Shown here piece by piece: positions 15,363-23,838 of a DNA stretch of 36,724 bases. Numbering within the stretch: the stretch's first letter is position 1; every line of letters starts with the position of its first letter. The stretch is from NCBI GenBank assembly GCA_021790115.1, contig JAJYIM010000021.1, positions 1 to 36,724 of the forward strand. Direction: 5' to 3'. A program made the translations under genes and the position numbers. The notes beneath the pieces were generated by a model that was given only the letters and a program-made list of their open reading frames with translations, was not told where the DNA came from and did not search any database. The DNA comes from Actinomycetes bacterium. GTDB lineage: Bacteria; Actinomycetota; Thermoleophilia; BMS3ABIN01.

Positions 15363-16061
15363 TCATTCTCCTTGCTGATCCAGAAATCTGAAAACCTCGC
15401 CAAGGAATTCATTCAGCTTCAAAACAAAAAATAGATGGCCACCATTGAACGTGACCATTTGTGAGCCCGTAATGCCGGACAGCATTTCCTCTGCAATCGA
15501 ATATGGCGCCACCTTGTCCTTTCTCCCGTGCAAGATGATGGCAGGAGCCTTGATCCTGTTCAAGGCGGCAGTGCAATCAAACTTACGCGAGGCTTCAAGC
15601 TGCCGGGCCTTGGCAAAGCGCCGTTGCGGAAATTTGCTTTTCCAGACCGGGAAGTTTGAAACTGCGTTTAGGATTTGGAATCGAAAGCTGCCTGCGGCCC
15701 TGCAGCCTGTAGAAGTCAGGACCAGCTTCCTGACCATATCCGGATTTTGAAGGGCCAGGCTCAAAGCAACCCTGCCGCCCATCGAGATGCCAAGAATATC
15801 GGTCTTCCTGAAACCTGCCGCCTTCATCAGTGCAGCGGTATCTGCCGCCATCCCTTCAATAGAATACGCAACATCGGGCTGGTCACTGCGGCCCGCCCCC
15901 CGGTTATCAAAAGCCAGAACTTGATATTTCTGAGCCAACCCGTCAATCAGCTTGCCCCATTCAGAAATGTCTGTACTATAGCCAAGGATCAGCACCAGCG
16001 GCTCTCCATGACCGTGGATCTCATAATAGATATTGATTCCGTTAATTTTTTGTGTTGGCAC
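15363..16061 (-). CDS. Alpha/beta-fold hydrolase
   Basis: A 232-residue alpha/beta hydrolase. Visible motifs: oxyanion region HGHGEPLVLILGYS, DNRGAGRSD, the nucleophile elbow GISMGG (Ser near residue 96), an acid candidate in HGRKDKVAP, and the catalytic His in NGGHLFF. It is somewhat shorter than typical homologues (about 260 aa), with a reduced lid. The start is GTG 16061 without a clear ribosome site. Esterase, lactonase or haloperoxidase-like activity is possible; the substrate is not readable. It lies upstream of the FrnE-like gene on the same strand, with a gap of 67 bp. Confidence 0.9.
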   Translation of the reverse strand: MPTQKINGINIYYEIHGHGEPLVLILGYSTDISEWGKLIDGLAQKYQVLAFDNRGAGRSDQPDVAYSIEGMAADTAALMKAAGFRKTDILGISMGGRVALSLALQNPDMVRKLVLTSTGCRAAGSFRFQILNAVSNFPVWKSKFPQRRFAKARQLEASRKFDCTAALNRIKAPAIILHGRKDKVAPYSIAEEMLSGITGSQMVTFNGGHLFFVLKLNEFLGEVFRFLDQQGE

Positions 16062-16102
16062 TTGGAAAAATGTTCTTTGTGCTGCGAGGCGCTTGATTTT
16101 TC

Positions 16103-16219
16103 CTAGCGTGCTAAAAATACCTGAGCAATTTCGAAGCCGCCTGTTTCCGTCCAGTCAATAACAATAGCGCATGTGGTGCTCTTCTGGTTTTTTTCAATCC
16201 TGAAAATGGCGTAATAATC
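16103..16219 (-). pseudogene. Possible small ORF split by the transposon (3' part)
   Basis: If the transposon and one target copy are removed, a minus-strand frame runs from ATG 19274 through the insertion point to TAG 16103-16105, about 55 codons (start MRPNRVDG, then YYAIFRIEKN and VIDWTETGGFEIAQV). It is open across the junction, and the C-terminal part has protein-like composition. No ribosome site is seen and I do not recognise it. It could be chance. Confidence 0.25.
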
Positions 16220-16234
16220 GGTAGTGGGTCAGTT

Positions 16235-17074
16235 TCAATCTAGCAGTCCTGTGATTTCTTCCAATGTCCAAACATGATCGGCGATGCCAGCGGCCATAGC
16301 GGGTGTCCGGGGATACGGATTCGCCAAAGTCTTGTGTGGCCGCGCGAAATTGTAGTACATGAAATGCAGACTGACAGCGTGTGCTAGATTCTCAACCTTC
16401 TTCGAGAAGCCATTAGTCAGCCTTGTGAACCGCCGCATTCCCATCCGCATTGTTAGGTTCTGGCGCTCAACATAAGAAGTCGAGATATGCGCTGAATCAG
16501 GATGGCCCCAAACTTTTTCTTTTTCAGCGCCGAGACACTTGGCGGGTGAGTAGCGCCGGTTTCCCTTCTGCTCCTCGACGCCGTAAATCTTCTTGATCAT
16601 GGCATAGTCAACGTCACCCCTGAAACCCTTGTCCACGGCCTCTAGATAAAGCTTGAGGCCGTCAGTGGTCAGCTGCGGCCTGCCGGTTACCCGAGCGGCC
16701 ATGTCTTTGACGAAGGCCGTTGCATCATCTGAGTTTCGTTCGCCGACTAGCCAAGAGGGAACAAGCTTTGTATCGGCATCGATTGCCGTCCAGGTCCAGA
16801 CATCGCCATAACCGAACTGGCCCTGCTTATTCTCGGGGACGTTCTTGTCTTTGGAATAAACAAAGCACCAGATCTCATCGAACTGGAGCCGCTTGCAGGG
16901 CAGGTTCCGCATAATCTCATCTTGATACTCTGAACAGGCTTCGCCGAGATCAACGAGGAGCTTGGTAACAGTGTTCTTCGCTGCTCCGGTAATACGAACG
17001 GTGGCGCGGATGCTCATGCCTTCGACAAGGCAGGCTATGATCTTCGCTCTTTTCTCTATGCTTAACCGGTTCAT
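16235..17074 (-). CDS. IS1-family-like transposase
   Basis: A DDE transposase of 279 residues. The N-terminal HTH (EKRAKIIACLVEGMSIRATVRITGAAKNTVTKLL) is followed by the catalytic core with LQFDEIWCFVY (first D), TAIDADTKL, and QLTTDGLKLYLEAVD (second D region). The end is typical of the family (VERQNLTMRMGMRRFTRLTNGFSKK ... FMYYNFARPHKTL). The stop codon lies in the left terminal repeat. A perfect promoter places transcription start right at ATG 17074, so this start is chosen over the ATGs at 17083 and 17110. Single-frame, unlike classical IS1, which uses a frameshift. Confidence 0.9.
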   Translation of the reverse strand: MNRLSIEKRAKIIACLVEGMSIRATVRITGAAKNTVTKLLVDLGEACSEYQDEIMRNLPCKRLQFDEIWCFVYSKDKNVPENKQGQFGYGDVWTWTAIDADTKLVPSWLVGERNSDDATAFVKDMAARVTGRPQLTTDGLKLYLEAVDKGFRGDVDYAMIKKIYGVEEQKGNRRYSPAKCLGAEKEKVWGHPDSAHISTSYVERQNLTMRMGMRRFTRLTNGFSKKVENLAHAVSLHFMYYNFARPHKTLANPYPRTPAMAAGIADHVWTLEEITGLLD

Positions 17075-17081
17075 ACTGACC

Positions 17082-17110
17082 ATTATACTTGAGCGGTCTG
17101 GCATTGTCAA
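17082..17110 (-). promoter_or_regulatory. Consensus promoter of the transposase gene (leaderless)
   Basis: On the minus strand TTGACA (17105-17110), exactly 17 bp, TATAAT (17082-17087): a perfect sigma70 consensus. The ATG at 17074 lies 7 bp after the -10, so the transcript should be leaderless or nearly so. Confidence 0.8.
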
Positions 17111-17124
17111 GCATATTGGTCAGT

Positions 17125-18219
17125 TTAGATTGCTCGTAGGCGAAGTTTTGATTCAGTTTTTGAAGGAACAATATTGTATTTAAGTTGAGCTTCCTCTTTA
17201 TCTAGAAATAACAATTTGCTTAGGTCACCCAAGCCATAACCGAGGTCATTTTGGTGCACTTCAATAATTTGTTTAAGCATTCGGGGCTCTTCGATTGGTA
17301 CATCAAATTCGGCAGGTTCCCTCGTTCGATATCCAGACTTGCTCATTTTTGTCCATAAGTAACGCTTCATATCAGGAGAAATTTTACCGAGATCCCCAGC
17401 TCGTTTTAATAAAGCTGCCATTGACACTTTCCAGACTTGTTTCATAGTTCCAAGCTTCGCTAAGGTCACTTGGTCAAATTGAGGACGAATCTCTTTCTCG
17501 GGCATAAGAAACTCCGCAGCAAATTGAAACGCCTGGTCCTCCATATCGGGGTTTGGAAGGCGATGCAATACGGCGTGTCCAAGCTCATGTGCAAGAGTCA
17601 TTCGCAGACGATCACCCAGAAGGCTATCATCAACAAAGAAAAGGTGTGGAAGCCCAGGGATATATCTACTTAACGCATCAATATTTACACAATCGAATTT
17701 ACAAGGAATGACTAACCCGCCAGCTGCTTCAATCGAATTAACAACGGTTTGTACCGGGCCAGGAGGTAGATTCCATGTAGCTCGAACTGCGCGAGCAACG
17801 TCGGAAACCGACCAACGGCGTTCCTCCAAATCAATGCGGGGGATGTTGTCTTTTTCGATGTCGATTGCTCTTAGCAAGCGCTCAATGTGAATTATCCTAA
17901 TATTGATTTCCGCATGAATCTGGCGCAACTTGCGGGCTGGGGTTGACTGAAGCTTCCTGTGGAAAAACTCACTTGTCCCTGGTCCAAAAACCGAATTTTT
18001 GAGTGAGAAAAATTCAGGAGGGTAACAAAGAACCGCTGATAATTTTCGGCGGATGTCTTCATCAGCGGATGTCAAGCCGCTTTCAATCTTTGAAAGGCGA
18101 CCTTGGTAGAGACCAAGAAGCTTGGCAGCTTGGCTTTGTAGTAAGCCCCGCGATTCTCTTGCGAGAGTCACCATTTCATGGTTGACAGGTGGCAATTCTT
18201 TAGCTGGCTGTTCCGACAT
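17125..18219 (-). CDS. XRE-family HTH regulator fused to ImmA/IrrE metallopeptidase (transposon passenger)
   Basis: 364 residues. An N-terminal XRE HTH (MVTLARESRGLLQSQAAKLLGLYQGRLSKIESG) is followed by a zinc-peptidase domain with the HELGHAVLH motif and a downstream Glu (FAAEFLMP). This architecture is known in phage and ICE regulators and in toxin-antitoxin-like pairs, where the peptidase cleaves a repressor or partner. The start at 18219 follows GAGGAG by 7 bp; the coding start lies inside the end of the upstream partner gene (20-bp overlap), so the two are co-translated. Carriage inside an IS1-like element suggests an addiction or defence role, which is inference. Confidence 0.9.
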   Translation of the reverse strand: MSEQPAKELPPVNHEMVTLARESRGLLQSQAAKLLGLYQGRLSKIESGLTSADEDIRRKLSAVLCYPPEFFSLKNSVFGPGTSEFFHRKLQSTPARKLRQIHAEINIRIIHIERLLRAIDIEKDNIPRIDLEERRWSVSDVARAVRATWNLPPGPVQTVVNSIEAAGGLVIPCKFDCVNIDALSRYIPGLPHLFFVDDSLLGDRLRMTLAHELGHAVLHRLPNPDMEDQAFQFAAEFLMPEKEIRPQFDQVTLAKLGTMKQVWKVSMAALLKRAGDLGKISPDMKRYLWTKMSKSGYRTREPAEFDVPIEEPRMLKQIIEVHQNDLGYGLGDLSKLLFLDKEEAQLKYNIVPSKTESKLRLRAI

Positions 18220-18865
18220 CTGATTTCTCCTCGGCATGTTCTACCTCTTCGCGCTTGGGTCTTGCTAAAACGTCGTTGGGGGGTTCGGTTGGAGCCAGCG
18301 AATCCTCTATAACAATTCCATCTGAGTAGGCTTCACCGCCGAACAATTCTATATGCCAGTGGTTGCGCTCATCATCTGGGCAACGAAGAAAAACACCGTA
18401 GTTGGTTTCTACGTCATTATTGAACTTATAACCAAGGTCAAGACTTGTCGGAGATCCCATCCCCGGTAAGCTTGGGTACTGTTGATCCACGAAATCCAAA
18501 ACAAACTGGGTTTGTATATTGCTGGAGAGAAGATTCTTGTTTAATTTTTTCACGCGAATCACGAAATTACCGACGAGCATCAAGTACCGACCATGAATGT
18601 AAATGAATGTGACATCTGGGTCACCATCAAATTCCGCCAAAAGTTTATTCACTATCATGTCGTTACGAATTGAAGAGTTGCTTCTTTTCGTTGTGACGGT
18701 CCTCAGTAATGCATAACCAAGATGGTACTCATTAAGAGCTTCATCTACACACCGATACATACGATCCAAATAAGGCTGTAATTCTTGCCTTGCTTCTTCT
18801 TCACCGCGAAACATTTTTGCTCCCAAGATCGCCAACAGAATCGAGATCAAGGCTATATCATCCAT
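18200..18865 (-). CDS. Unknown protein paired with the XRE-ImmA/IrrE gene (transposon passenger)
   Basis: 221 residues from ATG 18865 (a TTG two codons earlier is also possible). I do not recognise the family. A hydrophobic N-terminus (ALISILLAILGAKMF) is followed by a soluble body with FIYIHGRYLMLVGNFVIRVKKLNK and WHIELFGGEAYSDGIV, and an acidic C-terminal tail. The 3' end overlaps the XRE-ImmA gene, a strong sign of functional pairing. By analogy with other overlapping pairs it may be the effector or toxin held in check by the XRE-ImmA protein. Its A+T content is higher than the surrounding chromosome. Confidence 0.75.
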   Translation of the reverse strand: MDDIALISILLAILGAKMFRGEEEARQELQPYLDRMYRCVDEALNEYHLGYALLRTVTTKRSNSSIRNDMIVNKLLAEFDGDPDVTFIYIHGRYLMLVGNFVIRVKKLNKNLLSSNIQTQFVLDFVDQQYPSLPGMGSPTSLDLGYKFNNDVETNYGVFLRCPDDERNHWHIELFGGEAYSDGIVIEDSLAPTEPPNDVLARPKREEVEHAEEKSDVGTAS

Positions 18866-18894
18866 TAGCAAAAAGCAAGCAAATTATTCCCAAA

Positions 18895-19149
18895 TTATTC
18901 CTTGGGAGATTTCCACCGCGCTTGAGCAGCCTTTTTAGCTATTTCCCGCCGCCTCTCAGGGGACAATTTCTCCGCACGAGCCTTGCCCCCTTTAAGCCCA
19001 CCCTTTCGCCCCAGTTCGACCGCTGCCGGGTTCTTCTCCGGTTCCGGTTCGACCTCAGGCTTTTCTTCCTCGGTCGCCTCAGATACGATTTGAGAGGCCA
19101 GGATATTGAGATCGCGGGCTTTCTTCTTCTTTCTTAAGCGGTCAGGCAT
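18895..19149 (-). CDS. Small basic protein with KGG-like motif (transposon passenger)
   Basis: 84 residues. A lysine/arginine-rich start (MPDRLRKKKKARD) and an acidic proline/glutamate linker precede a conserved C-terminal segment NPAAVELGRKGGLKGGKARAEKL ending in REIAKKAAQARW. This GRKGGLKGGKAR block is common in small, uncharacterised bacterial proteins that look nucleic-acid binding. The start ATG lacks a ribosome site; a TATCAT hexamer 6 bp upstream would make it leaderless. It is the first of the passenger genes and lies close to the right terminal repeat. Confidence 0.7.
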   Translation of the reverse strand: MPDRLRKKKKARDLNILASQIVSEATEEEKPEVEPEPEKNPAAVELGRKGGLKGGKARAEKLSPERRREIAKKAAQARWKSPKE

Positions 19150-19282
19150 ACGTTAATGATACCACACGGCGTGATTATCTAACCGGATAAAATGATTTCA
19201 AACTGACCCACTACCTAATAATCTATCGAGACGTGTAGCGGGCGGCATGACCCGTCGACCCTGTTTGGCCTCATCAATAAAT

Positions 19283-19312
19283 CCAAAAATAGCTTAACAA
19301 AGCCATTTTTGG
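19283..19312 (-). terminator. Hairpin terminator downstream of tRNA-Ala(GGC)
   Basis: A 13-bp stem with one mismatch (CCAAAAATAGCTT / AAGCCATTTTTGG) around an AACA loop, with T-runs in the 3' arm on the minus strand. It lies 12 bp after the tRNA 3' end. Confidence 0.6.
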
Positions 19313-19324
19313 TGTTAAAGGCGG

Positions 19325-19400
19325 TGGTGGAGGATAGGGGATTCGAACCCCTGGCCTTTTGGCTGCCAGCCAAACGCTCTCCCAGCTGAGCTAATCCCCC
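19325..19400 (-). tRNA. tRNA-Ala(GGC)
   Basis: Complete cloverleaf with encoded CCA on the minus strand. The stem-loop TTTGG-CTGGCAG-CCAAA gives anticodon GGC. The acceptor stem GGGGGAT/ATCCTCC again has G3:U70. With the two genes near 9.3 kb, the window holds UGC, CGC and GGC alanine isoacceptors. Confidence 0.96.
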
Positions 19401-19440
19401 ATGGTCGCGGAGCAGCATCAGAAACCTTGTGCGCTTTCCG

Positions 19441-19470
19441 ATTATAAAAGCCGCCAGCAGCCTGGCGCAA
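19441..19470 (-). promoter_or_regulatory. Promoter of tRNA-Ala(GGC)
   Basis: On the minus strand TTGCGC (19465-19470), an 18-bp spacer and a perfect TATAAT (19441-19446), 40 bp upstream of the tRNA 5' end. Confidence 0.6.
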
Positions 19471-19520
19471 GCGGCGGCCTGAAAGAATTGTTCTTGCTGG
19501 CTTGGTGCCTGACGGCAGAT

Positions 19521-20759
19521 TCAAACTGATTTCACCAGTCCGTGAAACCTCGTCGATTTGCCTGCCTTGACCGTCGCGCCGTCCAGCCGGCTGAAGGGAA
19601 CTGTCTCTGAGTCAATCTGCCGGCCGGCGATAGATACGCCGCCCTGCTTGATACGGCGCCGGGCTTCGCTGCGGGTGAGGCCAAACCAGCGCTCAAGCAG
19701 CTTGGGAAGATAGGCCTGGCCGCCCTCATCATCTGAGGGTTCGAGCAGGCACTCAACCAGGCCGGCGCCGGCGGTCAGCTTCTTTTCCCGGAAAATCTCA
19801 TTGAAATGCCGCTCGGCGGCTGCTGCTGCCTCTTTTCCGTGGAAGCGCGCCGCCAACTCCCGGGCCAGCGCCGCCTTTTGATCGCGCGGGTGCAGCGTGC
19901 CATCGTCCATTCCCTGCCTGATTTTCTCTATCTCGACAGTGCTGCGCAAAGTTAATAGTTGATAATAGGTCAGCATTGCCGCATCGGGGATGCTCATGAT
20001 CTTGCCGAACATCTCCTCTGCGGACTCGGTGACGCCGATGTAGTTGCCCACAGACTTGCTCATCCGCTCGGCGCCGTCGGTGCCAGGAAGAATCTCGTTT
20101 GTCAAAACAGTCTGTGGCGCCTGGCCGTAGTACTCCTGCACTGCGCGGCCCATCAGCATGTTGAACTTCTGATCGGTGCCGCCCAGCTCGACATCGGCTT
20201 TGACGGCGACAGAGTCGTAGCCCTGCAGCAGCGGGTAGAGGAACTCGAGCATGGAAATGGGCTGGCCGGCGGCGTAGCGCTTTTCAAAATCATCGCGCTC
20301 CAGCATGCGCGCCACTGTTGCCGCCGCCATCAGCCGGAAGATGTCTTCCAGTTGCAGGGGGGCCAGCCACTCGCTGTTGCGGCGCAGCTCCAGCCGGGCG
20401 GGATCCTGGTCAAGCACTTTCCACGCCTGTTCCTGGTAAGTGCGGGCGTTGGCCTCAATCGCCTCCGCCGTCAGCTGCGGCCTGGTTTTGGAGACGCCGC
20501 TGGGGTCACCAATCCTGGCAGTATAATCACCGATGATGAGCACGGCCCGGTGGCCTGCGTCCTGGAACTGGCGCAGCTTGGTGAGCACGACTGTGTGGCC
20601 CAGGTGGATATCGGGCGCCGTGGGATCAACGCCGAGCTTAACCCGCAACTGGCGGCCATTCTTTTTAGCGTCATTCAGCTTTTCGCCAAGGCTGCCTTGC
20701 GGGAGAACCTCCACACAGCCTTTGGTGAGGGCGGTGATTATCTGGTCATCAGCCGGCAT
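19521..20759 (-). CDS. tyrS: Tyrosyl-tRNA synthetase
   Basis: Class I synthetase that charges tRNA-Tyr. 412 residues: the HIGH-type motif is HLGHT (about residue 52) within VDPTAPDIHLGHTVVL, tyrosine-pocket residues lie in PLLQGYDSVAVKADVELGGTDQKFN, and the KMSKS-type motif is RMSKS (about residue 234). The C-terminal S4 RNA-binding domain is present (LLERWFGLTRSEARRRIKQGGVSIAG). The D-I-H-L-G-H form points to the TyrZ subgroup. It ends the long arg operon, 23 bp after the NIF3-like gene. No T-box is seen. Confidence 0.95.
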   Translation of the reverse strand: MPADDQIITALTKGCVEVLPQGSLGEKLNDAKKNGRQLRVKLGVDPTAPDIHLGHTVVLTKLRQFQDAGHRAVLIIGDYTARIGDPSGVSKTRPQLTAEAIEANARTYQEQAWKVLDQDPARLELRRNSEWLAPLQLEDIFRLMAAATVARMLERDDFEKRYAAGQPISMLEFLYPLLQGYDSVAVKADVELGGTDQKFNMLMGRAVQEYYGQAPQTVLTNEILPGTDGAERMSKSVGNYIGVTESAEEMFGKIMSIPDAAMLTYYQLLTLRSTVEIEKIRQGMDDGTLHPRDQKAALARELAARFHGKEAAAAAERHFNEIFREKKLTAGAGLVECLLEPSDDEGGQAYLPKLLERWFGLTRSEARRRIKQGGVSIAGRQIDSETVPFSRLDGATVKAGKSTRFHGLVKSV

Positions 20760-20782
20760 GACGGTTAGGCAAACAAAGTCCG

Positions 20783-21748
20783 CTATTTCTTCTTGGTTCT
20801 GCTGACACGAATAAAACCGGAGCAGGGAATAATCTCGATGTCTTTCTTCTCCAGTTCGTCCACAAACAGGTTCATGCCGATGGAATCGCTGGCGTCATGG
20901 CCGGCGATGACAACATTTAAGTTGCTTTTTTCGGCTTCCTCTCTGTTTTTTTCACTGATATGCATGCCGACCAGAGTGCCGACGCCGGCATCAGCCAGCT
21001 TGGAAATTGCCTCCGCCGGGCCGCCGGTGCCGCCGGTCATGTCAACCATGATCTTGCCCGCCCGCCGTTTGTCCTTGCCGACGACAATCGCGGGGCCGGC
21101 ATTTTCGCGCGCAGCGCACCTGTATTCGGGGAAACTCTTAAGCTCCTTGACAACGTCTTCCAGGGTGAGGCCATCGCCTTTGCGGTCAAAGTGCTTCTGC
21201 AAGTGGGCATTGACCAGGTTATCACAGGGAGTGTGCACACACATGAACGGGATGTCAAGCAGGCGGGCGGCATCGACGGAACGCTGATGGTTGAGCGGCA
21301 GCACGCCCCGCATCACTTCCGCCTGGCGCACCGCCAGGATCGCCTCGCCAATGTTAATGGGCACGCCTTCCGTATGCCAGATATCGGCCTGGACGCCCAT
21401 GACGTCGGCCAGCGCCGCCAGGCTTTTTCCTTCCGGGTGGTGCGCCATGACCAGGTCGATCTTTCTGCCCCGCCCTTTCAGCCTGTCGGCCAGCAGCAGT
21501 TCCTGGGTCTCCATGTCGACGCCGGCAAAAATCGATTTTACTTCGGTTTTAGGGTCGCCATTTAGCACGCGCGTATCGGCAAACGGATTTACCAGCCGGT
21601 CGGAGTCATAGTCTTCCTTGTCCGGGCCGCTGAGCTTGTCAAGCGCCTGCCGCTCTTTCTTCAGCAGTGCCTCCACCGCGCGCTTCCCGCGTGGATCAGC
21701 CTTGATTCCCGCAGAAATTGCCAAATCGTAGATTTCTTCCAGTTTCAT
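20783..21748 (-). CDS. NIF3-like protein (NGG1p interacting factor 3 family)
   Basis: A conserved protein of about 321 residues with NIF3/DUF34-like features: a metal-binding type segment IDLVMAHHPEG, VPINIGEAI, and a C-terminal GTLVGMHISEKNREEAEKSNLNVVIAGHDASDSIGMN. The family is proposed to be a metal-dependent hydrolase or metal chaperone; the exact function is unsettled. The start is ATG 21748 with AAAGGAG 8 bp upstream; the frame extends further upstream but without a ribosome site. Its ATG overlaps the stop of the preceding glycosylase gene (ATGA). Confidence 0.85.
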   Translation of the reverse strand: MKLEEIYDLAISAGIKADPRGKRAVEALLKKERQALDKLSGPDKEDYDSDRLVNPFADTRVLNGDPKTEVKSIFAGVDMETQELLLADRLKGRGRKIDLVMAHHPEGKSLAALADVMGVQADIWHTEGVPINIGEAILAVRQAEVMRGVLPLNHQRSVDAARLLDIPFMCVHTPCDNLVNAHLQKHFDRKGDGLTLEDVVKELKSFPEYRCAARENAGPAIVVGKDKRRAGKIMVDMTGGTGGPAEAISKLADAGVGTLVGMHISEKNREEAEKSNLNVVIAGHDASDSIGMNLFVDELEKKDIEIIPCSGFIRVSRTKKK

Positions 21749-22348
21749 TTGCCCGCTCCTTTCGCCGCCAAATTTCGTGACAAAGACCTGCTGCCGGCGG
21801 CGCAATAGCGCCACTGGCGGCCGGTGCTGGCGCTGATGCCGATTCTTGGTGTTGTAACAATTTTAGGTTTATGCCAACAATCCTCGCGTGCATAAACCAT
21901 GAGACGCCCGTGAAAAACCGGCATGCCGTAATGTGATTGATTTACCGCTAGCGCCTGGGCGATCTTTCCGGGGCCATTGCACAGTTGCCCGATCACATTT
22001 ACCGGCGCCCGCCGCGGGCCGCATCGCCTCAATTCCGTCGGTGGGCTCCAGAGCCCTGATCAGCACCGCGGCCGGGTGTCCCTCTTGCCGGCAAACAATA
22101 TTGAGGAGATGGTGCATGCCGTATGAGAAGTATACATAGGCCCTGCCCGGCGGCCCAAACATCACCTGGTTGCGCCCAGTCATTCCCCGGCTGGCGTGGC
22201 AGGCAGGGTCGTCGCGGTCATACGCTTCGGTTTCGACAATGATGCCGCCCACACCTTCGTGCAGAAGCTTGCAGCCAATAAGATCGCGGGCGACCTGGCG
22301 AACGTCCCGGGCATAGAAAGATTCAGGCAGCACGGGCGAAGCGGTCAT
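21745..22348 (-). pseudogene. Second 3-methyladenine DNA glycosylase, frameshifted
   Basis: A paralogue of the gene at 4608. The first frame (from ATG 22348) has [58 protein letters not shown] and [14 protein letters not shown]. The family sequence then continues in another frame with [25 protein letters not shown] and CAAGSRSLSR up to a stop at 21745. One extra base in a C3 run (plus-strand ggg at 22016-22018) explains the shift. Both ends overlap neighbours by 4 bp (ATGA), so the intact form was a coupled operon gene. Real decay or a homopolymer sequence error. Confidence 0.85.
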
Positions 22349-23766
22349 GGCCGCAGCGATTCAGCCGCCCGCCTCATTTCCTCGAGGCGCTTAGCCGCCA
22401 GCTTGAGCTGGGCCGCCACCAGCGCCGGGCCGGTGCCACCCTCGCTTGCTTTGCGCTTAAGAGAAGCCTCCAGGTCAATAACCTCGTAAAAGGCGTCGTC
22501 AAACTGCGTCGCTTCTGCCTTCAGCTCATCAAGCGTCAAATCTCGCAAATGTTTTTTTTCATCGATGCATTTGCGCACCAGCCTGCCGACTATCCGGTGG
22601 GCGTCCCGGAAAGGCACGCCCTTGGCGGCCAGGTAATCGGCGATGTCCGCCGCCAGGGCAAAGCTTTCCTCGGCGGCGGCCCGCATCCGCCCGGCATTAA
22701 ACTCAAGCGTGTCAACCATCGCCGCCGTCAGCGGAATCGTCACGAGCAAAATATCAACGGTGTCAAACACGTACAGTTTATCTTCCTGCATGTCCTTGTT
22801 GTATGAGAGCGGCAGGCCGCCCAGCAGCGATGTCAATCCCTGTTGGCTGGCTGCCACGCGGACGGCCTTGGCCCTGAGCAACTCGCATGCGTCCGGATTC
22901 TTTTTTTGCGGCATGATGCTTGATCCTGATGTGAACGCATCGGCGATCTCAACAAAGTCAAATTCCTGGCTGGACCAGATAATTAGTTCGGCCGCCAGCC
23001 GTGACAGGTGCATGCTTAAATTTGAAGCCGCCGCCAGGTAATCAAGGGCGAAGTCCCGGTTGGAAACATCGTCAACCGAGTTGGCGCCAGGCCGCTCAAA
23101 ACCCAGCTCAAGGGCGACATCGCCCCGTTTGACCGGATAATTGACTCCTGCCAGGGCGCCGGCGCCCAAGGGCATTGACAGCGTGGAGTCCAGCACCCGC
23201 CGCAAGCGGGTAAAGTCGCGCGAGAACATCTCAAAATAAGCAAGCAGATGATGAGACAGCAGCACGGGCTGGGCCCGCTGTAAATGGGTATAGCCCGGCA
23301 GAATCACACCGGTGGCTGCGGCTGACTGGCCGTGAACCGCTTTCAGCAATAGAGCCAGGTCGCATAAGTGCTGGCGGCACTGTTCACGGATAAACAATGC
23401 CAGGTCAGTGGCTACCTGGTCGTTGCGGCTCCGGGCCGTGTGCAGCTTTTTGCCAGTGTCGCCGATTTTATCGATCAGCCGCTTCTCAATCGCGGTGTGG
23501 ATATCCTCATCCTCAAGGTTAATAGCAAATTCGCCCTGCGCCATCTCTGCCATTATCTGTCCGAGGCCCGTCTTGATCTCGTCAAACTCTGCCGTGGTGA
23601 GCACGCCGATAGCGGCAAGCATGCACGCATGCGCAATCGAGCCCTGGATGTCATAGGGCGCCAGCCGCCAGTCGTAAGTTATGGAAGCATTTAGCTGCTG
23701 AAAAAGCTCGTGCGGCGGCGTTTCAAACCGCCCCGACCAGAAGTAATTATTTTTTTCTTCATTCAC
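22345..23766 (-). CDS. argH: Argininosuccinate lyase
   Basis: Last step of arginine synthesis: argininosuccinate to arginine and fumarate. 473 residues, normal length. Signatures are the N-terminal [31 protein letters not shown] with the active-site region, [27 protein letters not shown] and the catalytic-serine loop [16 protein letters not shown]. Its stop overlaps the start of the second glycosylase. 72 bp separate it from argG. Confidence 0.97.
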   Translation of the reverse strand: MNEEKNNYFWSGRFETPPHELFQQLNASITYDWRLAPYDIQGSIAHACMLAAIGVLTTAEFDEIKTGLGQIMAEMAQGEFAINLEDEDIHTAIEKRLIDKIGDTGKKLHTARSRNDQVATDLALFIREQCRQHLCDLALLLKAVHGQSAAATGVILPGYTHLQRAQPVLLSHHLLAYFEMFSRDFTRLRRVLDSTLSMPLGAGALAGVNYPVKRGDVALELGFERPGANSVDDVSNRDFALDYLAAASNLSMHLSRLAAELIIWSSQEFDFVEIADAFTSGSSIMPQKKNPDACELLRAKAVRVAASQQGLTSLLGGLPLSYNKDMQEDKLYVFDTVDILLVTIPLTAAMVDTLEFNAGRMRAAAEESFALAADIADYLAAKGVPFRDAHRIVGRLVRKCIDEKKHLRDLTLDELKAEATQFDDAFYEVIDLEASLKRKASEGGTGPALVAAQLKLAAKRLEEMRRAAESLRP

Positions 23767-23838
23767 CCTAGGCCCACGTTTTTAAAATGATCACATGACT
23801 TGTCGATGACTTGTGGTTAATTTTTGGTTTTCCAAAAG

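Larger units (their letters stand above)
16220..19215. mobile_element. IS1-like transposon with passenger genes, complete with TIRs and TSD
   Basis: Perfect 16-bp terminal inverted repeats GGTAGTGGGTCAGTTT at 16220-16235 and reverse-complemented at 19200-19215. Both ends are flanked by the same 8-bp sequence TAATAATC (16212-16219 and 19216-19223), a target duplication of the size made by IS1-family elements. Total length is 2,996 bp, far more than the roughly 0.9 kb needed for its transposase. The rest carries an XRE-ImmA/IrrE gene, its overlapping partner and a small basic protein, all on the minus strand. The intact ends and target duplication indicate a recent, complete insertion. Confidence 0.92.

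Noticed and set aside
19959-20768. 269-codon plus-strand frame opposite tyrS
   Set aside because: It is a shadow of tyrS, which is certain; composition is His/Gly/Leu-rich without motifs.
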